Shown: positions 1 through 8,478, numbered from the stretch's first letter. The stretch is 31,391 nt of DNA from an uncultured Bilophila sp. (GCA_902373525.1 CABKMN010000024.1:1-31391), one strand, 5' to 3'. Notes: generated by a model from the sequence alone, not told the origin. Program-made: numbers and translations.

Positions 1-3
1 GTT

Positions 4-55
4 TGGGGAGGGGAGAGGAAACCTTTCTTCAGAAAGGTTTCCTCTCCCCTCCCCA
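4..55 (-). terminator. 25-bp perfect hairpin downstream of lon
   Basis: Positions 4-28 and 31-55 are perfect reverse complements (25 bp arms) around a 2-nt centre, giving the apex TTTCTGAAGAAA on the lon strand. It starts 6 bp beyond the lon stop. On the lon strand the stem is followed by AAAC, not a T run; on the plus strand it is followed by ATTTTC. It may therefore be bidirectional, also serving a plus-strand gene left of the window, or act as an RNA-stabilising 3' end. The apex matches the hairpins at 24434-24472 and 28528-28581. Confidence 0.7.
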
Positions 56-61
56 TTTTCG

Positions 62-2518
62 TTACTTTTCAAAGACCAGCGGAAGGACTTCGTCGATGCT
101 GTCCACGGTGTGGACGATGATCTTGCGGCGGAGCTCCTGCGGGATGTCTTCGAGGTCCTTCTGGTTCTTGGCGGGCAGGATGACGTGCCCGATGCCGCGC
201 GCGACGCCGGCGAGGACCTTTTCCTTGATGCCGCCCACGGGCAGGACGCGCCCCCGGAGGGTGATTTCGCCCGTCATGCAGATGTCGCCGCGCACCGTCC
301 GCCCGGTCAGGGCGGAAATGAGCGCCGTCACCAGCGTGACCCCGGCGGAGGGGCCGTCCTTGGGGGTGGCCCCGGCGGGCACATGGATGTGAATGTCCGT
401 GTGCTCCGCGAAGTCGGGCGCGATGCCGAGCAGATCGGCCTTGGAGCGGGCATAGGTCAGCGCGGCCTGCGCGCTTTCCTTCATCACGTCCCCGAGCTGG
501 CCGGTCAGGGTCAGGCCGCCCTTGCCCTTGATCGCGGAGACTTCGATGTACAGGATTTCGCCTCCGGCGGGCGTCCACGCAAGGCCGAGCGCCACGCCGG
601 GGATCAGCTTCCGCTCGGCGTCTTCGTCGATGAAGACCGGCGCGCCGAGCAGCTTGGGAAGTCCGGCGGCGGTGACGCGGAAGGGCGGCTTGGCTCCCTC
701 CGCCTTGCGCCGCGCGATCTTGCGGCAGACGGTCCCGATCTCGCGCTCCAGATTCCGCAGCCCGGCTTCGCGGGTGTACTCGCGGATGATCCGGTTCATG
801 GCTGCATCGGGCAGAGTGAGATCGCGATCCTTGAGCCCGTTTTCGTGCAGCTCCTTGGGCAGGATGTACTTGCGGGCGATGGCGAGCTTTTCCTGCTGCG
901 TGTAGCCGGGCAGGGAAATGATCTCCAGACGGTCCCGGAGCGGGCCGGGGATGGTCTCCAGATGGTTCGCCGTGCAGATGAACAGCACCTTGGAGAGATC
1001 GAACGGCACGTTCAGGTAATGGTCGCTGAAGTTGAAGTTCTGTTCCGGGTCCAGCGCCTCAAGCAGCGCCGAGGACGGATCGCCCCGGAAGTCGTTGCCG
1101 AGCTTGTCGATTTCGTCGAGGACGATCACGGGGTTGCGCGTCCCGGCCTGCTTCATGGCCTGAATGATGCGGCCCGGCATGGCCCCGATGTAGGTGCGCC
1201 GGTGCCCCCGGATTTCCGCTTCGTCGCGCATGCCGCCGAGCGAGATGCGCTGGAACTTGCGGCCCAGCGCACGGGCGATGGAGCGACCGAGCGAGGTCTT
1301 GCCCACGCCGGGAGGGCCCGCGAAGCAGAGGATCGGCCCCTTGGAATCGGGATTGAGCTTGCGGACGCTCAGGTATTCGAGGATGCGGTCCTTGATTTTG
1401 GTCAGCCCGTAATGGTCTTCGTCGAGAACGGCCTTGGCCTTGACGATGTCGAGCTGGTCCTTGGAAGCCTTCTTCCACGGCAGCTCGGCGAGCCAGTCGA
1501 GATAGGTGCGGACCACGCTGGCCTCGGCGGAATCGCCGTGCATGGTGGCGAGGCGCTTGAGCTGCTTGTCCGCCTCCTTGCGCACCTCGGCGGGCAGGCC
1601 CGCCTTTTCGATGGCCTTGGTGATGTCCTCCAGCTCCTCGTCGGCGTCCACGTTGTCGCCCAGTTCCTTGCGGATGGCCTTGAGCTGTTCGCGCAGGAAG
1701 TATTCCTTCTGCGCCTTGTCCATGCCTTCGCGGGCCGAGGTCTGGATTTTGATCTGCATGGTCGCCACTTCCGACTCATGCACCAGATGGGTGATGATGA
1801 GCCGCAGGCGATCCATCGGATCGACGCATTGCAGAATTTCCTGCGCCTCTTCCATCTTGAGCCGCAGGTTGGCGGCGATGAGGTCGGAAAGGCGTCCGGG
1901 TTCGCTCACGTTGCTGAGCACGCCCATGATGTCCCCGGTCGGGATGCCGCGCAGGGCGAGGATACGCTCGCACTGTTCGCGCGCGAAGCGGATGAGCGCC
2001 TCCTGCTCGGATTCGGGCGCGACGGCCTCCGGCTCGGGCATCAGCTCGACCTTGGCGGACAGGTAGGGGCCGCTCTCGTCGAGGCTGGTGAGCCGGGCGC
2101 GGGACACGCCCTGCACCAACGCCTTGATCCGGCCGTCGGGCATCTTGAGCAGGCGCAGGATGAGGGCCACGGAACCGACGGGGTAGAGATCGTCGGCCTT
2201 GGGGTTGTCCACCTGCCCGTCCTTCTGGGCGCACAGGAAGATGTGCCGCCCGTGCGTGGCGGCGGCTTCCACGGCCTGCACGGACTGGTCGCGGCCCACG
2301 AACAGGGGCACGATCATATAGTTGAAGACCACCACGTCCCGCAGCGGAAGCAGGGGCATGGTGGAGGGGATTTCCTGCATGGAGGGGGTATCGTCGTCGG
2401 GAGACGCGTCCATCTGTTCGTCCTGAATCTGGGCGGCGACGCGGCGTCGGGCCGGTCTCCGCCGACGGCGGACGGGCGTTTCCTCTTTCTTTTCGTCGTT
2501 GTCGGAATCAAAGGTCAT
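62..2518 (-). CDS. lon: ATP-dependent protease La (Lon)
   Basis: Cytosolic AAA+ serine protease that degrades misfolded and regulatory proteins. The 818 residues are of normal LonA length. In order: a charged N-terminal extension (about 1-52, with an Arg-rich stretch at 17-26), the LAN substrate-binding domain (about 54-250), a coiled helical linker (250-350), the AAA+ module with Walker A GPPGVGKT at 401-408 and Walker B VIVLDEID at 464-471, and the protease domain with catalytic Ser724 in KDGPSAG and Lys766 in GGIKEK. The ATG at 2518 is preceded by GAGG at good spacing. It lies 43 bp after radC and is the last gene of the nusB-leuS-lptE-holA-radC-lon run. I saw no obvious heat-shock promoter in the 43-bp gap. 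Identity is secure; only the Arg-rich extension is unusual. Confidence 0.98.
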   Translation of the reverse strand: MTFDSDNDEKKEETPVRRRRRPARRRVAAQIQDEQMDASPDDDTPSMQEIPSTMPLLPLRDVVVFNYMIVPLFVGRDQSVQAVEAAATHGRHIFLCAQKDGQVDNPKADDLYPVGSVALILRLLKMPDGRIKALVQGVSRARLTSLDESGPYLSAKVELMPEPEAVAPESEQEALIRFAREQCERILALRGIPTGDIMGVLSNVSEPGRLSDLIAANLRLKMEEAQEILQCVDPMDRLRLIITHLVHESEVATMQIKIQTSAREGMDKAQKEYFLREQLKAIRKELGDNVDADEELEDITKAIEKAGLPAEVRKEADKQLKRLATMHGDSAEASVVRTYLDWLAELPWKKASKDQLDIVKAKAVLDEDHYGLTKIKDRILEYLSVRKLNPDSKGPILCFAGPPGVGKTSLGRSIARALGRKFQRISLGGMRDEAEIRGHRRTYIGAMPGRIIQAMKQAGTRNPVIVLDEIDKLGNDFRGDPSSALLEALDPEQNFNFSDHYLNVPFDLSKVLFICTANHLETIPGPLRDRLEIISLPGYTQQEKLAIARKYILPKELHENGLKDRDLTLPDAAMNRIIREYTREAGLRNLEREIGTVCRKIARRKAEGAKPPFRVTAAGLPKLLGAPVFIDEDAERKLIPGVALGLAWTPAGGEILYIEVSAIKGKGGLTLTGQLGDVMKESAQAALTYARSKADLLGIAPDFAEHTDIHIHVPAGATPKDGPSAGVTLVTALISALTGRTVRGDICMTGEITLRGRVLPVGGIKEKVLAGVARGIGHVILPAKNQKDLEDIPQELRRKIIVHTVDSIDEVLPLVFEK

Positions 2519-2561
2519 GGCTGTATCCTCAAAGGTCGTACGGTGTTGCGAACCTGCCGGT

Positions 2562-3242
2562 TCAGATCAATCCGTCCTCTCGTATGCTGTAACAAACCCC
2601 GTCGCCGACGATGAGATGATCCAGCAGGCGCAGCCCCATGCCGGTGGCGATGCGCTGGATGTTCCGGGTCATCTCGATGTCTTCGGACGAGGCCTTGGGC
2701 GTCCCTCCCGGGTGGTTGTGCACCAGAAAGAAGCCGCTGGCCTTGCGCTGGAGCACCCGCTCCAGAATGTCCCTCGGGTAACAGGGGACGGTGCCCACCG
2801 TGCCCCGAGCCAGCCGTTCCCAGCAGATCAGGCGGTTCTGGGCGTCCACCGTGGCTATCCAGAGTTCCTCGAAGGGACATCCGGTCAGCCGGGGGACGAC
2901 CATCCGCGCCACTTCGGCGGGCGAACACAGCGTCTCGCGCTTCCGCAGCGGCGCTTCGGCGTAGCGCGCCATCAGCTCCCGCAGCAGAAGCTGGAGAGCC
3001 GCGACGCCTTCGCCCACGCCGTCCACCTGCTGCATCTCGGCGGGCAGGGCGTCCAGCACGCCCCGGATGTTGCCGAACCGGGCCAGCAATTCCTTGGCGA
3101 GGGGCTTGGTGTCCCTGCGCAACAGGGCGTACCCCAACAGCAGTTCCAGAATTTCATAGTCGGCGAGCGAGGCCCCGTCCCTGACGAGGCGTTCCCGCAG
3201 CCGGGCACGGTGTCCGGTGTAGTGGGGTGTACCATTTGTCAT
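2562..3242 (-). CDS. radC: RadC family JAB/MPN+ domain protein (UPF0758)
   Basis: 226 residues, the usual RadC length. The N-terminal part (about 10-95) carries the helix-hairpin-helix-like region (ELLLGYAL; VDGVGEGVAALQLL). The C-terminal half is a JAB/MPN+ metalloprotease-like domain with the motif HNHPGG at 175-180 and the metal-binding pattern His175-x-His177...Asp188, plus an upstream Glu at 125/126. The family was once linked to DNA repair; its biochemical role is not established. The ATG at 3242 has AGGA about 10 bp upstream. It sits between holA (64-bp gap holding a small hairpin) and lon (43-bp gap) and is probably co-transcribed. Family assignment is firm, function is not. Confidence 0.95.
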   Translation of the reverse strand: MTNGTPHYTGHRARLRERLVRDGASLADYEILELLLGYALLRRDTKPLAKELLARFGNIRGVLDALPAEMQQVDGVGEGVAALQLLLRELMARYAEAPLRKRETLCSPAEVARMVVPRLTGCPFEELWIATVDAQNRLICWERLARGTVGTVPCYPRDILERVLQRKASGFFLVHNHPGGTPKASSEDIEMTRNIQRIATGMGLRLLDHLIVGDGVCYSIREDGLI

Positions 3243-3273
3243 GATAAGCAGTCCTGCGGGGTAAGCAAGGGGG

Positions 3274-3289
3274 AAAGCCCCATTGGGGC
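3274..3289 (-). terminator. small hairpin between holA and radC
   Basis: GCCCC-ATT-GGGGC (3277-3289) forms a 5-bp GC stem. On the transcribed minus strand it is followed by TTTCCCCC. It is too weak for a confident terminator and could be a partial attenuator separating nusB-holA from radC-lon. Confidence 0.3.
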
Positions 3290-3306
3290 ATGAGAAATGG
3301 AAGGGA

Positions 3307-4284
3307 TCAGCGCGGGGAACGGCGCTGTGCCGGGGCGAACAGCAGGGTCAGATCGCCCATGAGCGCGTCCAGCGCCTGTCCGGGGGAACGTCGCCCCGAC
3401 TTGACGGACAGCTCGGCGGTGTGCATGGCGTCCCAGAGTTTGGCCAGCCCGGCCACGCCGAGACGGGACGCGGTCTGCTGTTTGGCCTGCTGATCCGACG
3501 GGTTCATGCGGACCGGTTCCCCGGAGAGCACCTGCCACAACTGCCGGGCTTCCCGCTGGAGCATGGCGAGCAGGTAGAACAGCGGTTCCTCGCCCTTGGC
3601 CTGTTCCGCGAGGATGCTCTTCCAGACCGAGGCGGCCTGCCCCGACTGGAGCTGGCGCAAAAAGGAAAAGACGTTGAATTCGCTCGTCGGGCTGATGCTG
3701 CGGGCCTGATCCTGCGAGAGCGGGGCGTCTCCGGCGAGGAGCCGGAGCTTGCTCAGTTCGGCGTCCACGGCGGCGGCGTCCGGGAGGAGGGTTTCGGCGA
3801 GGATGTCCACGCAGCCGGGTTCCATGTTCAGCCCGAGCGCCTTGGCGCGCGTCTGGATGTGGCGGCGCAGGGAGCGGGGATCGAGTCCGGGGGAGCGCCA
3901 GACCCACCCTTTGGAATCGGCGAAGGTGTAACAGGCCAGCTTGGCGAGATGGGCGGGGATTTTGGGCTGCCCCTTTTCCCACGGCCCTTCAAGGCAGAAG
4001 AGCGGCCACGTTTGCGGATTGGGGCGGGAAAGCGCGGCGGAGAGGCGTTTCCACACGTCCGCCGGAAGCGCATGGGCGTTGCGCAGCACGAGCGCCCGCG
4101 CGTTGGAGAACAGGCCCTGAAGGGTAAGGATTTCCCAGAATTTCTGAGGGAGTTCCTCATCGCCCCAGAAGACGTGGCGCTCGCGGCCCGCTTCCGGGCA
4201 GGCGGCAAGAAGCTCCTCCACCTGCTGGCGGAGGAGCTTCCCGTCTGGGCAAATGCAAAAACTGAAGCCCGGTCGTGTCGTCAT
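3307..4284 (-). CDS. holA: DNA polymerase III subunit delta
   Basis: 325 residues, close to the usual HolA size. The delta subunit is the clamp-loader wrench that opens the beta clamp. The sequence shows the weakly conserved HolA pattern: an N-terminal AAA+-like domain without a functional P-loop (about 1-140, including FWGDEELPQKFWE and ARALVLRNAHALPADVWKRL), a helical lid, and a C-terminal collar domain (NVFSFLRQLQSGQAASVWKSILAEQAKGEEPLFYL pattern around 210-245). Start chosen at 4284 (MTTRPGFS), 14 bp after lptE; an in-frame upstream extension would run across lptE and is not credible. The order leuS-lptE-holA is widely conserved in Gram-negative bacteria and supports the call, since HolA sequence conservation is low. 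Confidence 0.88.
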   Translation of the reverse strand: MTTRPGFSFCICPDGKLLRQQVEELLAACPEAGRERHVFWGDEELPQKFWEILTLQGLFSNARALVLRNAHALPADVWKRLSAALSRPNPQTWPLFCLEGPWEKGQPKIPAHLAKLACYTFADSKGWVWRSPGLDPRSLRRHIQTRAKALGLNMEPGCVDILAETLLPDAAAVDAELSKLRLLAGDAPLSQDQARSISPTSEFNVFSFLRQLQSGQAASVWKSILAEQAKGEEPLFYLLAMLQREARQLWQVLSGEPVRMNPSDQQAKQQTASRLGVAGLAKLWDAMHTAELSVKSGRRSPGQALDALMGDLTLLFAPAQRRSPR

Positions 4285-4298
4285 AGAGGCGGTTTCCG

Positions 4299-4853
4299 TC
4301 AGAAGCGTTGCTGCAAGGCGTCCATGCACCGGCGCACGGCCAGTTCGAGGATGGACCGGATGGCCGATTCCTCGTCGGAGTTCTCGTAATTTTCGCTGTA
4401 GTAGATGTTCCCGGACCGCCAGACCTGCGTGTTGGTCTTCCCGTCGTAGACGATGAATTCCATCCTGATGGTCGCGGTATAGAGCTGGGAGGCGCTGGCG
4501 TACTGTCCGTAGCTTCGTATCTGGAAGCTCGGGACGCGCACGGTCAGCGTGTAGTCCGCCGGGCCGTCGTCCACCCATTTCGCCAGACTGCGGGCGTTGA
4601 TGTCGTCCCGCACCAGCGAACGGATTTGGTAGGTCAGCCACGGATAGAGCGTGGACTGTTCCACGCTCTTGATCCGAAGCGTCTTGCTGCCGTTGCCGAG
4701 TACGCTGTTTTCGGAGAGCGAGCCTTCCTGACCGCGCCAGACGTAGCCGCACCCGGCCAGCATCAGGCAGACGAGCAGTCCGCTCAGCAGTCCTGTCGCA
4801 AGCCCGAACAGGCGAGCCTGTCCGCGTACCGAAGCCGGGTGCGTGCCGTTCAT
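4299..4853 (-). CDS. lptE: LptE-like LPS-assembly lipoprotein
   Basis: 184 residues. A signal peptide with hydrophobic core (about 13-33) ends in the lipobox LAGC, so Cys35 is the likely lipidated residue; the next residues GYVWRGQ avoid an inner-membrane retention Asp. The family member plugs the LptD beta-barrel and helps deliver lipopolysaccharide to the outer surface. The body is the short alpha/beta domain expected (TLRIKSVEQSTLYPWLTYQIRSLVRDDINAR; strands around 100-150). The ATG at 4853 shares one base with the leuS stop (TGATG), which points to translational coupling. Assignment rests on lipobox, size and the leuS-lptE-holA context more than on strong sequence identity. Confidence 0.85.
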   Translation of the reverse strand: MNGTHPASVRGQARLFGLATGLLSGLLVCLMLAGCGYVWRGQEGSLSENSVLGNGSKTLRIKSVEQSTLYPWLTYQIRSLVRDDINARSLAKWVDDGPADYTLTVRVPSFQIRSYGQYASASQLYTATIRMEFIVYDGKTNTQVWRSGNIYYSENYENSDEESAIRSILELAVRRCMDALQQRF

Positions 4854-7363
4854 CAGTTGGCCACCACGTTGACGAGTTTGCCGGGAATGACCACGACCTT
4901 GCGGACCGTGAGCCCTTCGAGATGCCGGACGATGTTCTGTTCCGCCAGCGCCAGTTTTTCGACCTCTTCCTTGGATGCGGAGGAGGGCATGTCGATCTTG
5001 CCGCGCAGTTTGCCGTTGATCTGGATGACCACGGTGATGACGTCGCGTTCCAGCGCGTCTTCCTTCCACGTCGGCCAAGGCTGTTCGGCGACGCTGCCGG
5101 TGTGGCCGAGGTCTTCCCACAGTTCCTCGCACACGTGCGGGGTGATGGGGGAGAGCAGGGTGAGCGTGGTCGCGACGGCGGAGGAGAGGACCTTGCGGCC
5201 TTCCTCGGTGGCGGCGAGTTCGTCCTTCGCGAGGTAGAGGGCGTTGACGAGTTCCATGACCGCCGCGATGGCGGTGTTGAACTGGTAGCGGTTGCCGATG
5301 TCCTCGCTGGCCTTCTTGACGGTGGCGTGTTCCTTGAGACGGACTTCCTTGGCCGCGGGCGTGGTCGCGTCCGCCGCCGTGGAGGAGCAGGCCGCCACCG
5401 GCGACAGAAACTCGCGGCTGTCCGCGTAGAGGCGCCAGATGCGGTTGAGGAAGCGCGAAGCGCCCTCGATGCCGGTGTCGCTCCAGTCGAAGTCGCGTTC
5501 CGGCGGCGCGGCGAACAGGCAGAACAGGCGCACGGTGTCCGCGCCGTACTTGGCGATCATTTCCGTGGGATCGACGATGTTGCCCTTGGACTTGGACATT
5601 TTGCTGCCGTCCTTGAGCACCATGCCCTGCGTGAGCAGGTTGGCGAAGGGTTCGTCGATTTCCTTGGGGAAGTAGCCGAGATCGCGCAGGACCTTGGTGA
5701 AGAAGCGGGCGTAGAGCAGGTGCAGAATGGCGTGTTCCACGCCGCCGATGTACTGGTCCACGGACAGCCAGTAGCGCAGGGCTTCCATGTCGAAGGGAGC
5801 CTTGTCGTTGCGGGCGTCGGTGTAGCGGGCGAAGTACCACGAGGATTCCACGAAGGTGTCCATCGTGTCGGTTTCGCGTCTGGCTTCGCCGCCGCACTTC
5901 GGGCAGGTGCAGTTGTAGAATTCGGGCGTATGGGGCAGGGGCGACTTGCCGTCGGGGTGGGTCTGCACGTCGAGGGGCAGACGGACCGGCAACTGATCTT
6001 CGGGCACGGGAACCATGCCGCACTTTTCGCAGTAGACGACCGGGATGGGCGCGCCCCAGTACCGCTGGCGGGAGATGTTCCAGTCGCGCAGGCGCCAGTT
6101 GGTGGTGCGCTTGCCCTTGCCGGAGGCTTCCAGCGCGTCGGCGATGCGCTTTTTGGCTTCCTCGTTGGGCAGGCCGTCGAATTCGCCGGAGTTGACGAGC
6201 ACGCCGGGGGCCGCATAGGCCTCGGTCATGGTGTCGGGATCAAGCGGCGCTTCGCCTTCGGGCTGGATGACCACGATGCGGGAGATGCCGTATTTTTTGG
6301 AAAATTCAAAGTCGCGCTGGTCGTGTGCGGGCACGGCCATGACCGCGCCGGTGCCGTATTCGGCCAGAACGAAGTTGCCGAGCCAGATCGGGACGAGCGC
6401 GCCGGTGAAGGGATTCACGCAGTAGGAACCGGTGAACACGCCTTCCTTTTCGAGGCTGTCGGACTGGCGGTCGATGCGGTCCATGTTGTGGGTGCGCTCG
6501 ATGAACGCGCGGGCGTCGGCTTCATTGGGCTTGCCGCTGATGAGCGACTCGACGAGCGGGTGTTCGGGGGCCAACGTCATGAAGGTCACGCCGAACACGG
6601 TATCGGGGCGGGTGGTGAACACCTTGATGTCGCCCTCGCCGGACTGGAGCGGGAAGGTGATTTCCGCGCCCACGGACTTGCCGATCCAGTTGCGCTGCAT
6701 GCTGAGCACGCGGTCGGGCCAGCCGCCTTCGAGCTTGGAGAGGTCGGCGAGCAGTTCGTCGGCGTAGTCGGTGATTTTGAGGAACCACTGGGTGAGTTCC
6801 TTCTGCACCACGGGCGTGTCGCAGCGCCAGCACAGGCCGTCCACGACCTGTTCGTTGGCGAGCACGGTGTTGCAGTGGGGGCACCAGTTCTGGGAGGCCT
6901 TTTTGCGGTAGACGAGGCCCTTTTCCAGCCAGCGCAGGAAGAACAGCTGTTCCCAGCGGTAGTAGGGCTCGTCGCAGGTGGCGACCTCACGATCCCAGTC
7001 GTAGGAATAGCCGAGGCGCTTCAACTGGGCGCGCATGTTGTCGATATTGGCATGCGTCCACACGCTGGGGTGGATGTCGTGCTTGATGGCGGCGTTTTCG
7101 GCGGGCAGGCCGAAGGCGTCCCAACCCATCGGGTGCATGACGTTGAATCCCTGCATCCGCTTGAAGCGGGCCACCACGTCGCCGATGGAATAGTTGCGCA
7201 CGTGGCCCATATGGAGGTTCCCCGAAGGGTAGGGGAACATTTCGAGCACGTAATACTTCTTTTTGTCCTTGTCGACGTGACAGGCGTAGGTTTTTTCCTC
7301 TTCCCAGCGTTTCTGCCATTTCGTTTCGATGGCCGCCGGGTCGTAGCGCTTGGGCTTGCTCAT
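4853..7363 (-). CDS. leuS: Leucyl-tRNA synthetase
   Basis: 836 residues, normal for a bacterial class Ia LeuRS. Charges tRNA-Leu in the cytosol. Visible signatures: HIGH-type motif HMGH at 51-54, a zinc site with Cys161/Cys164 and Cys178/Cys181, the CP1 editing domain with the threonine-rich TTRPDT at 250-255 and Asp348-region AHDQRD, and KMSKS at 588-592. The C-terminal domain ends in GKLRGKIDMP and VRKVVVIPGKLVNVVAN, typical of the family. The start at 7363 (MSKPKRYDP) has AAGGA 8 bp upstream; a longer in-frame form to 7456 would overlap nusB and lacks similarity to the family N-terminus. Overlaps lptE by one base. Confidence 0.98.
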   Translation of the reverse strand: MSKPKRYDPAAIETKWQKRWEEEKTYACHVDKDKKKYYVLEMFPYPSGNLHMGHVRNYSIGDVVARFKRMQGFNVMHPMGWDAFGLPAENAAIKHDIHPSVWTHANIDNMRAQLKRLGYSYDWDREVATCDEPYYRWEQLFFLRWLEKGLVYRKKASQNWCPHCNTVLANEQVVDGLCWRCDTPVVQKELTQWFLKITDYADELLADLSKLEGGWPDRVLSMQRNWIGKSVGAEITFPLQSGEGDIKVFTTRPDTVFGVTFMTLAPEHPLVESLISGKPNEADARAFIERTHNMDRIDRQSDSLEKEGVFTGSYCVNPFTGALVPIWLGNFVLAEYGTGAVMAVPAHDQRDFEFSKKYGISRIVVIQPEGEAPLDPDTMTEAYAAPGVLVNSGEFDGLPNEEAKKRIADALEASGKGKRTTNWRLRDWNISRQRYWGAPIPVVYCEKCGMVPVPEDQLPVRLPLDVQTHPDGKSPLPHTPEFYNCTCPKCGGEARRETDTMDTFVESSWYFARYTDARNDKAPFDMEALRYWLSVDQYIGGVEHAILHLLYARFFTKVLRDLGYFPKEIDEPFANLLTQGMVLKDGSKMSKSKGNIVDPTEMIAKYGADTVRLFCLFAAPPERDFDWSDTGIEGASRFLNRIWRLYADSREFLSPVAACSSTAADATTPAAKEVRLKEHATVKKASEDIGNRYQFNTAIAAVMELVNALYLAKDELAATEEGRKVLSSAVATTLTLLSPITPHVCEELWEDLGHTGSVAEQPWPTWKEDALERDVITVVIQINGKLRGKIDMPSSASKEEVEKLALAEQNIVRHLEGLTVRKVVVIPGKLVNVVAN

Positions 7364-7433
7364 GACTGATCCTTTTGCATCTATGAAGTCGCGGGCCCTC
7401 AGGCCCTTTCTGGCGTCAAACCGCGCCAATCTA

Positions 7434-7928
7434 TCAGGCGTCGGCCTTGCCCGCAACCGCGAGCGTGCCCGCTTCCTGAGCCTTGATCGCCGCGTCGAGG
7501 ATGCCGTTGATGAAGCTCTTGGCCTTGGCGTCGCCGAAGCGGGTGGACAGTTCGAGCGCCTCGTTGATGGCGACCTTGGGCGGCACGTCGGCCCGGTACA
7601 GCATTTCGAAGACGGCGAGACGGAGCAGGGTCAGCTCGATCTTGCCGAGCCGGTCCACGCGCCAGTTCTGGGAGAAGCGTTCGATGACGCCGTCGAGGGT
7701 CTTGACGTTGGACCAGACGCCTTCCACCAGTTCCCACGCAAAGCCGTACAGCTTTTCTTCGCGGGTTTCGGCGTTTTCGTCCATGTCCGCATCCGTGGGA
7801 TCGGGCATTTCGAGGAACGCGGTGCGGACGTCCCCGAGCGTGGTCGAAGAGGAGAACTGTAGGCTGTACAGCACCTGAAACGCGCGGGAGCGCGCGGCGC
7901 GGCGGGCATGGGGTCTGCTTTTGGACAT
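7434..7928 (-). CDS. nusB: Transcription antitermination factor NusB
   Basis: 164 residues, slightly longer than typical NusB (about 140) because of an acidic insert around 45-60 (PDPTDADMDENAETREEK). NusB binds boxA RNA with NusE (S10) in rRNA antitermination. The all-helical family pattern is clear: RRAARSRAFQVLYSLQF near the N-terminus, and the C-terminal signature with LGKIELTLLRLAVFEMLY, VAINEALELSTRFG and SFINGILD. Start at 7928 has GAGG about 10 nt upstream. It is the first gene of the nusB-leuS-lptE-holA-radC-lon run, 70 bp before leuS. In many relatives nusB directly follows ribH; here 550 bp lie between them. Confidence 0.95.
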   Translation of the reverse strand: MSKSRPHARRAARSRAFQVLYSLQFSSSTTLGDVRTAFLEMPDPTDADMDENAETREEKLYGFAWELVEGVWSNVKTLDGVIERFSQNWRVDRLGKIELTLLRLAVFEMLYRADVPPKVAINEALELSTRFGDAKAKSFINGILDAAIKAQEAGTLAVAGKADA

Positions 7929-7970
7929 GAAGTGTGGCCTCGGTACGAAAGTGATGGAATGATGAGGGAA

Positions 7971-8061
7971 CGGGGCTCCGCCCCGGGCCCCGGCAGGGCT
8001 CCGCCCTGCACCCGCCGGGGGGAATGATTCCCCCCGGACCCCCTCGGTTATGGCTGTGCCG
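7971..8061 (+). repeat. Lone arm of GC-rich palindromic repeat
   Basis: Reading on the plus strand it has three nested hairpin modules: GGGGC-TCC-GCCCC (7973-7985), GCAGGGC-TCC-GCCCTGC, and a CGGGGGG/CCCCCCG stem around AATGAT, then the tail GGACCCCCTCGGTTATGG. It matches, over about 85 bp with few differences, the minus-strand right arm of the composite element at 19905-19995. No partner arm in inverted orientation is seen nearby, so this is a solitary or half copy. It lies just upstream of nusB, in the opposite orientation to that gene. Confidence 0.75.
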
Positions 8062-8106
8062 CGTCCGTTTCGGCGCGGCGGATGTTCCTTGCCCCTGAGA
8101 GCGGAA

Positions 8107-8135
8107 GAACGTCGGGAACGGCGTTCCCAACGTTC
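8107..8135. other. 13-bp hairpin in nusB upstream region
   Basis: Arms 8107-8119 and 8123-8135 pair over 13 positions with one G-T wobble around a GGC/GCC loop. No T run follows on either strand. On the minus strand it would lie in the nusB leader RNA. Role unknown. Confidence 0.5.
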
Positions 8136-8334
8136 GCCGGTTTTCCGTGGCGTGTTGGGATTCCTTTGAAAGGTTGCACCGTTCAACGATGCGTTCCGCC
8201 TGTTCTTTTTGATCGCGCAAAGCGGTCCTTTGATGAGCGACGTTTTCGGCGGAATCCACGTCACGGTGCGGCGGGCGGCTCGGTCCGTCACCGCCTCGCT
8301 TTTTCACGTTACGGTGCGTTCGGCTTGCCTCCGA

Positions 8335-8360
8335 GGAATGCTTCCGGAGAGAAGCATTCC
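8335..8360. other. 10-bp perfect hairpin downstream of ribH
   Basis: GGAATGCTTC (8335-8344) and GAAGCATTCC (8351-8360) are perfect inverted repeats with a 6-nt loop. It is followed by GTACGG on the plus strand, with no T run. It could be a second 3' structure after ribH or part of the nusB leader. Confidence 0.45.
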
Positions 8361-8437
8361 GTACGGGCTGCGGCGCAACGGAACTCCCGTCGCTCGGCCT
8401 CCCCGCCCGTTGAAGTTTTTGCGGGAGGGGGGACCGG

Positions 8438-8468
8438 GGGAGGACGCGTTTGGGAAAAGCGTCCTCCC
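8438..8468 (-). terminator. Hairpin terminator after ribH
   Basis: GGGAGGACGC (8438-8447) pairs with GCGTCCTCCC (8459-8468); an inner TTT/AAA extends the stem past one mismatch to a GGG/CCC loop. It starts 10 bp after the ribH stop. As with the lon hairpin, no T run follows on the transcribed strand; instead it is followed by CCCGGTCCCCCC. It probably ends the riboflavin operon. Confidence 0.6.
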
Positions 8469-8478
8469 TCGATTCTTC

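Larger units (their letters stand above)
7929..8478. other. 550-bp gene-free region between ribH and nusB
   Basis: No credible protein on either strand. Contents in order: a GC-rich palindromic repeat arm (7971-8061), a 13-bp hairpin with 3-nt loop (8107-8119/8123-8135), a 14-bp imperfect direct repeat CACGTCACGGTGCG / CACGTTACGGTGCG (8257-8270 and 8305-8318), a 10-bp perfect hairpin (8335-8344/8351-8360), and the ribH terminator hairpin (8438-8468). The nusB promoter should lie here on the minus strand, but no clear -35/-10 pair stood out. Confidence 0.7.

Noticed and set aside
110..2614. 834-aa open frame on plus, opposite lon
   Set aside because: Antisense to a full-length Lon; long stop-free antisense frames are expected at this GC content. 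The translation is Asp/Gly/Val/Leu-rich low complexity without domains.
4922..7369. 815-aa open frame on plus, opposite leuS
   Set aside because: Mirror of leuS codon bias; composition (Gly/Val/Asp/His) is typical of an antisense shadow and there is no ribosome-binding site.
7929..8307. Longer forms of NusB or a separate protein in the gap
   Set aside because: Translation is low complexity across the GC-rich repeat; the known NusB N-terminus starts at 7928.
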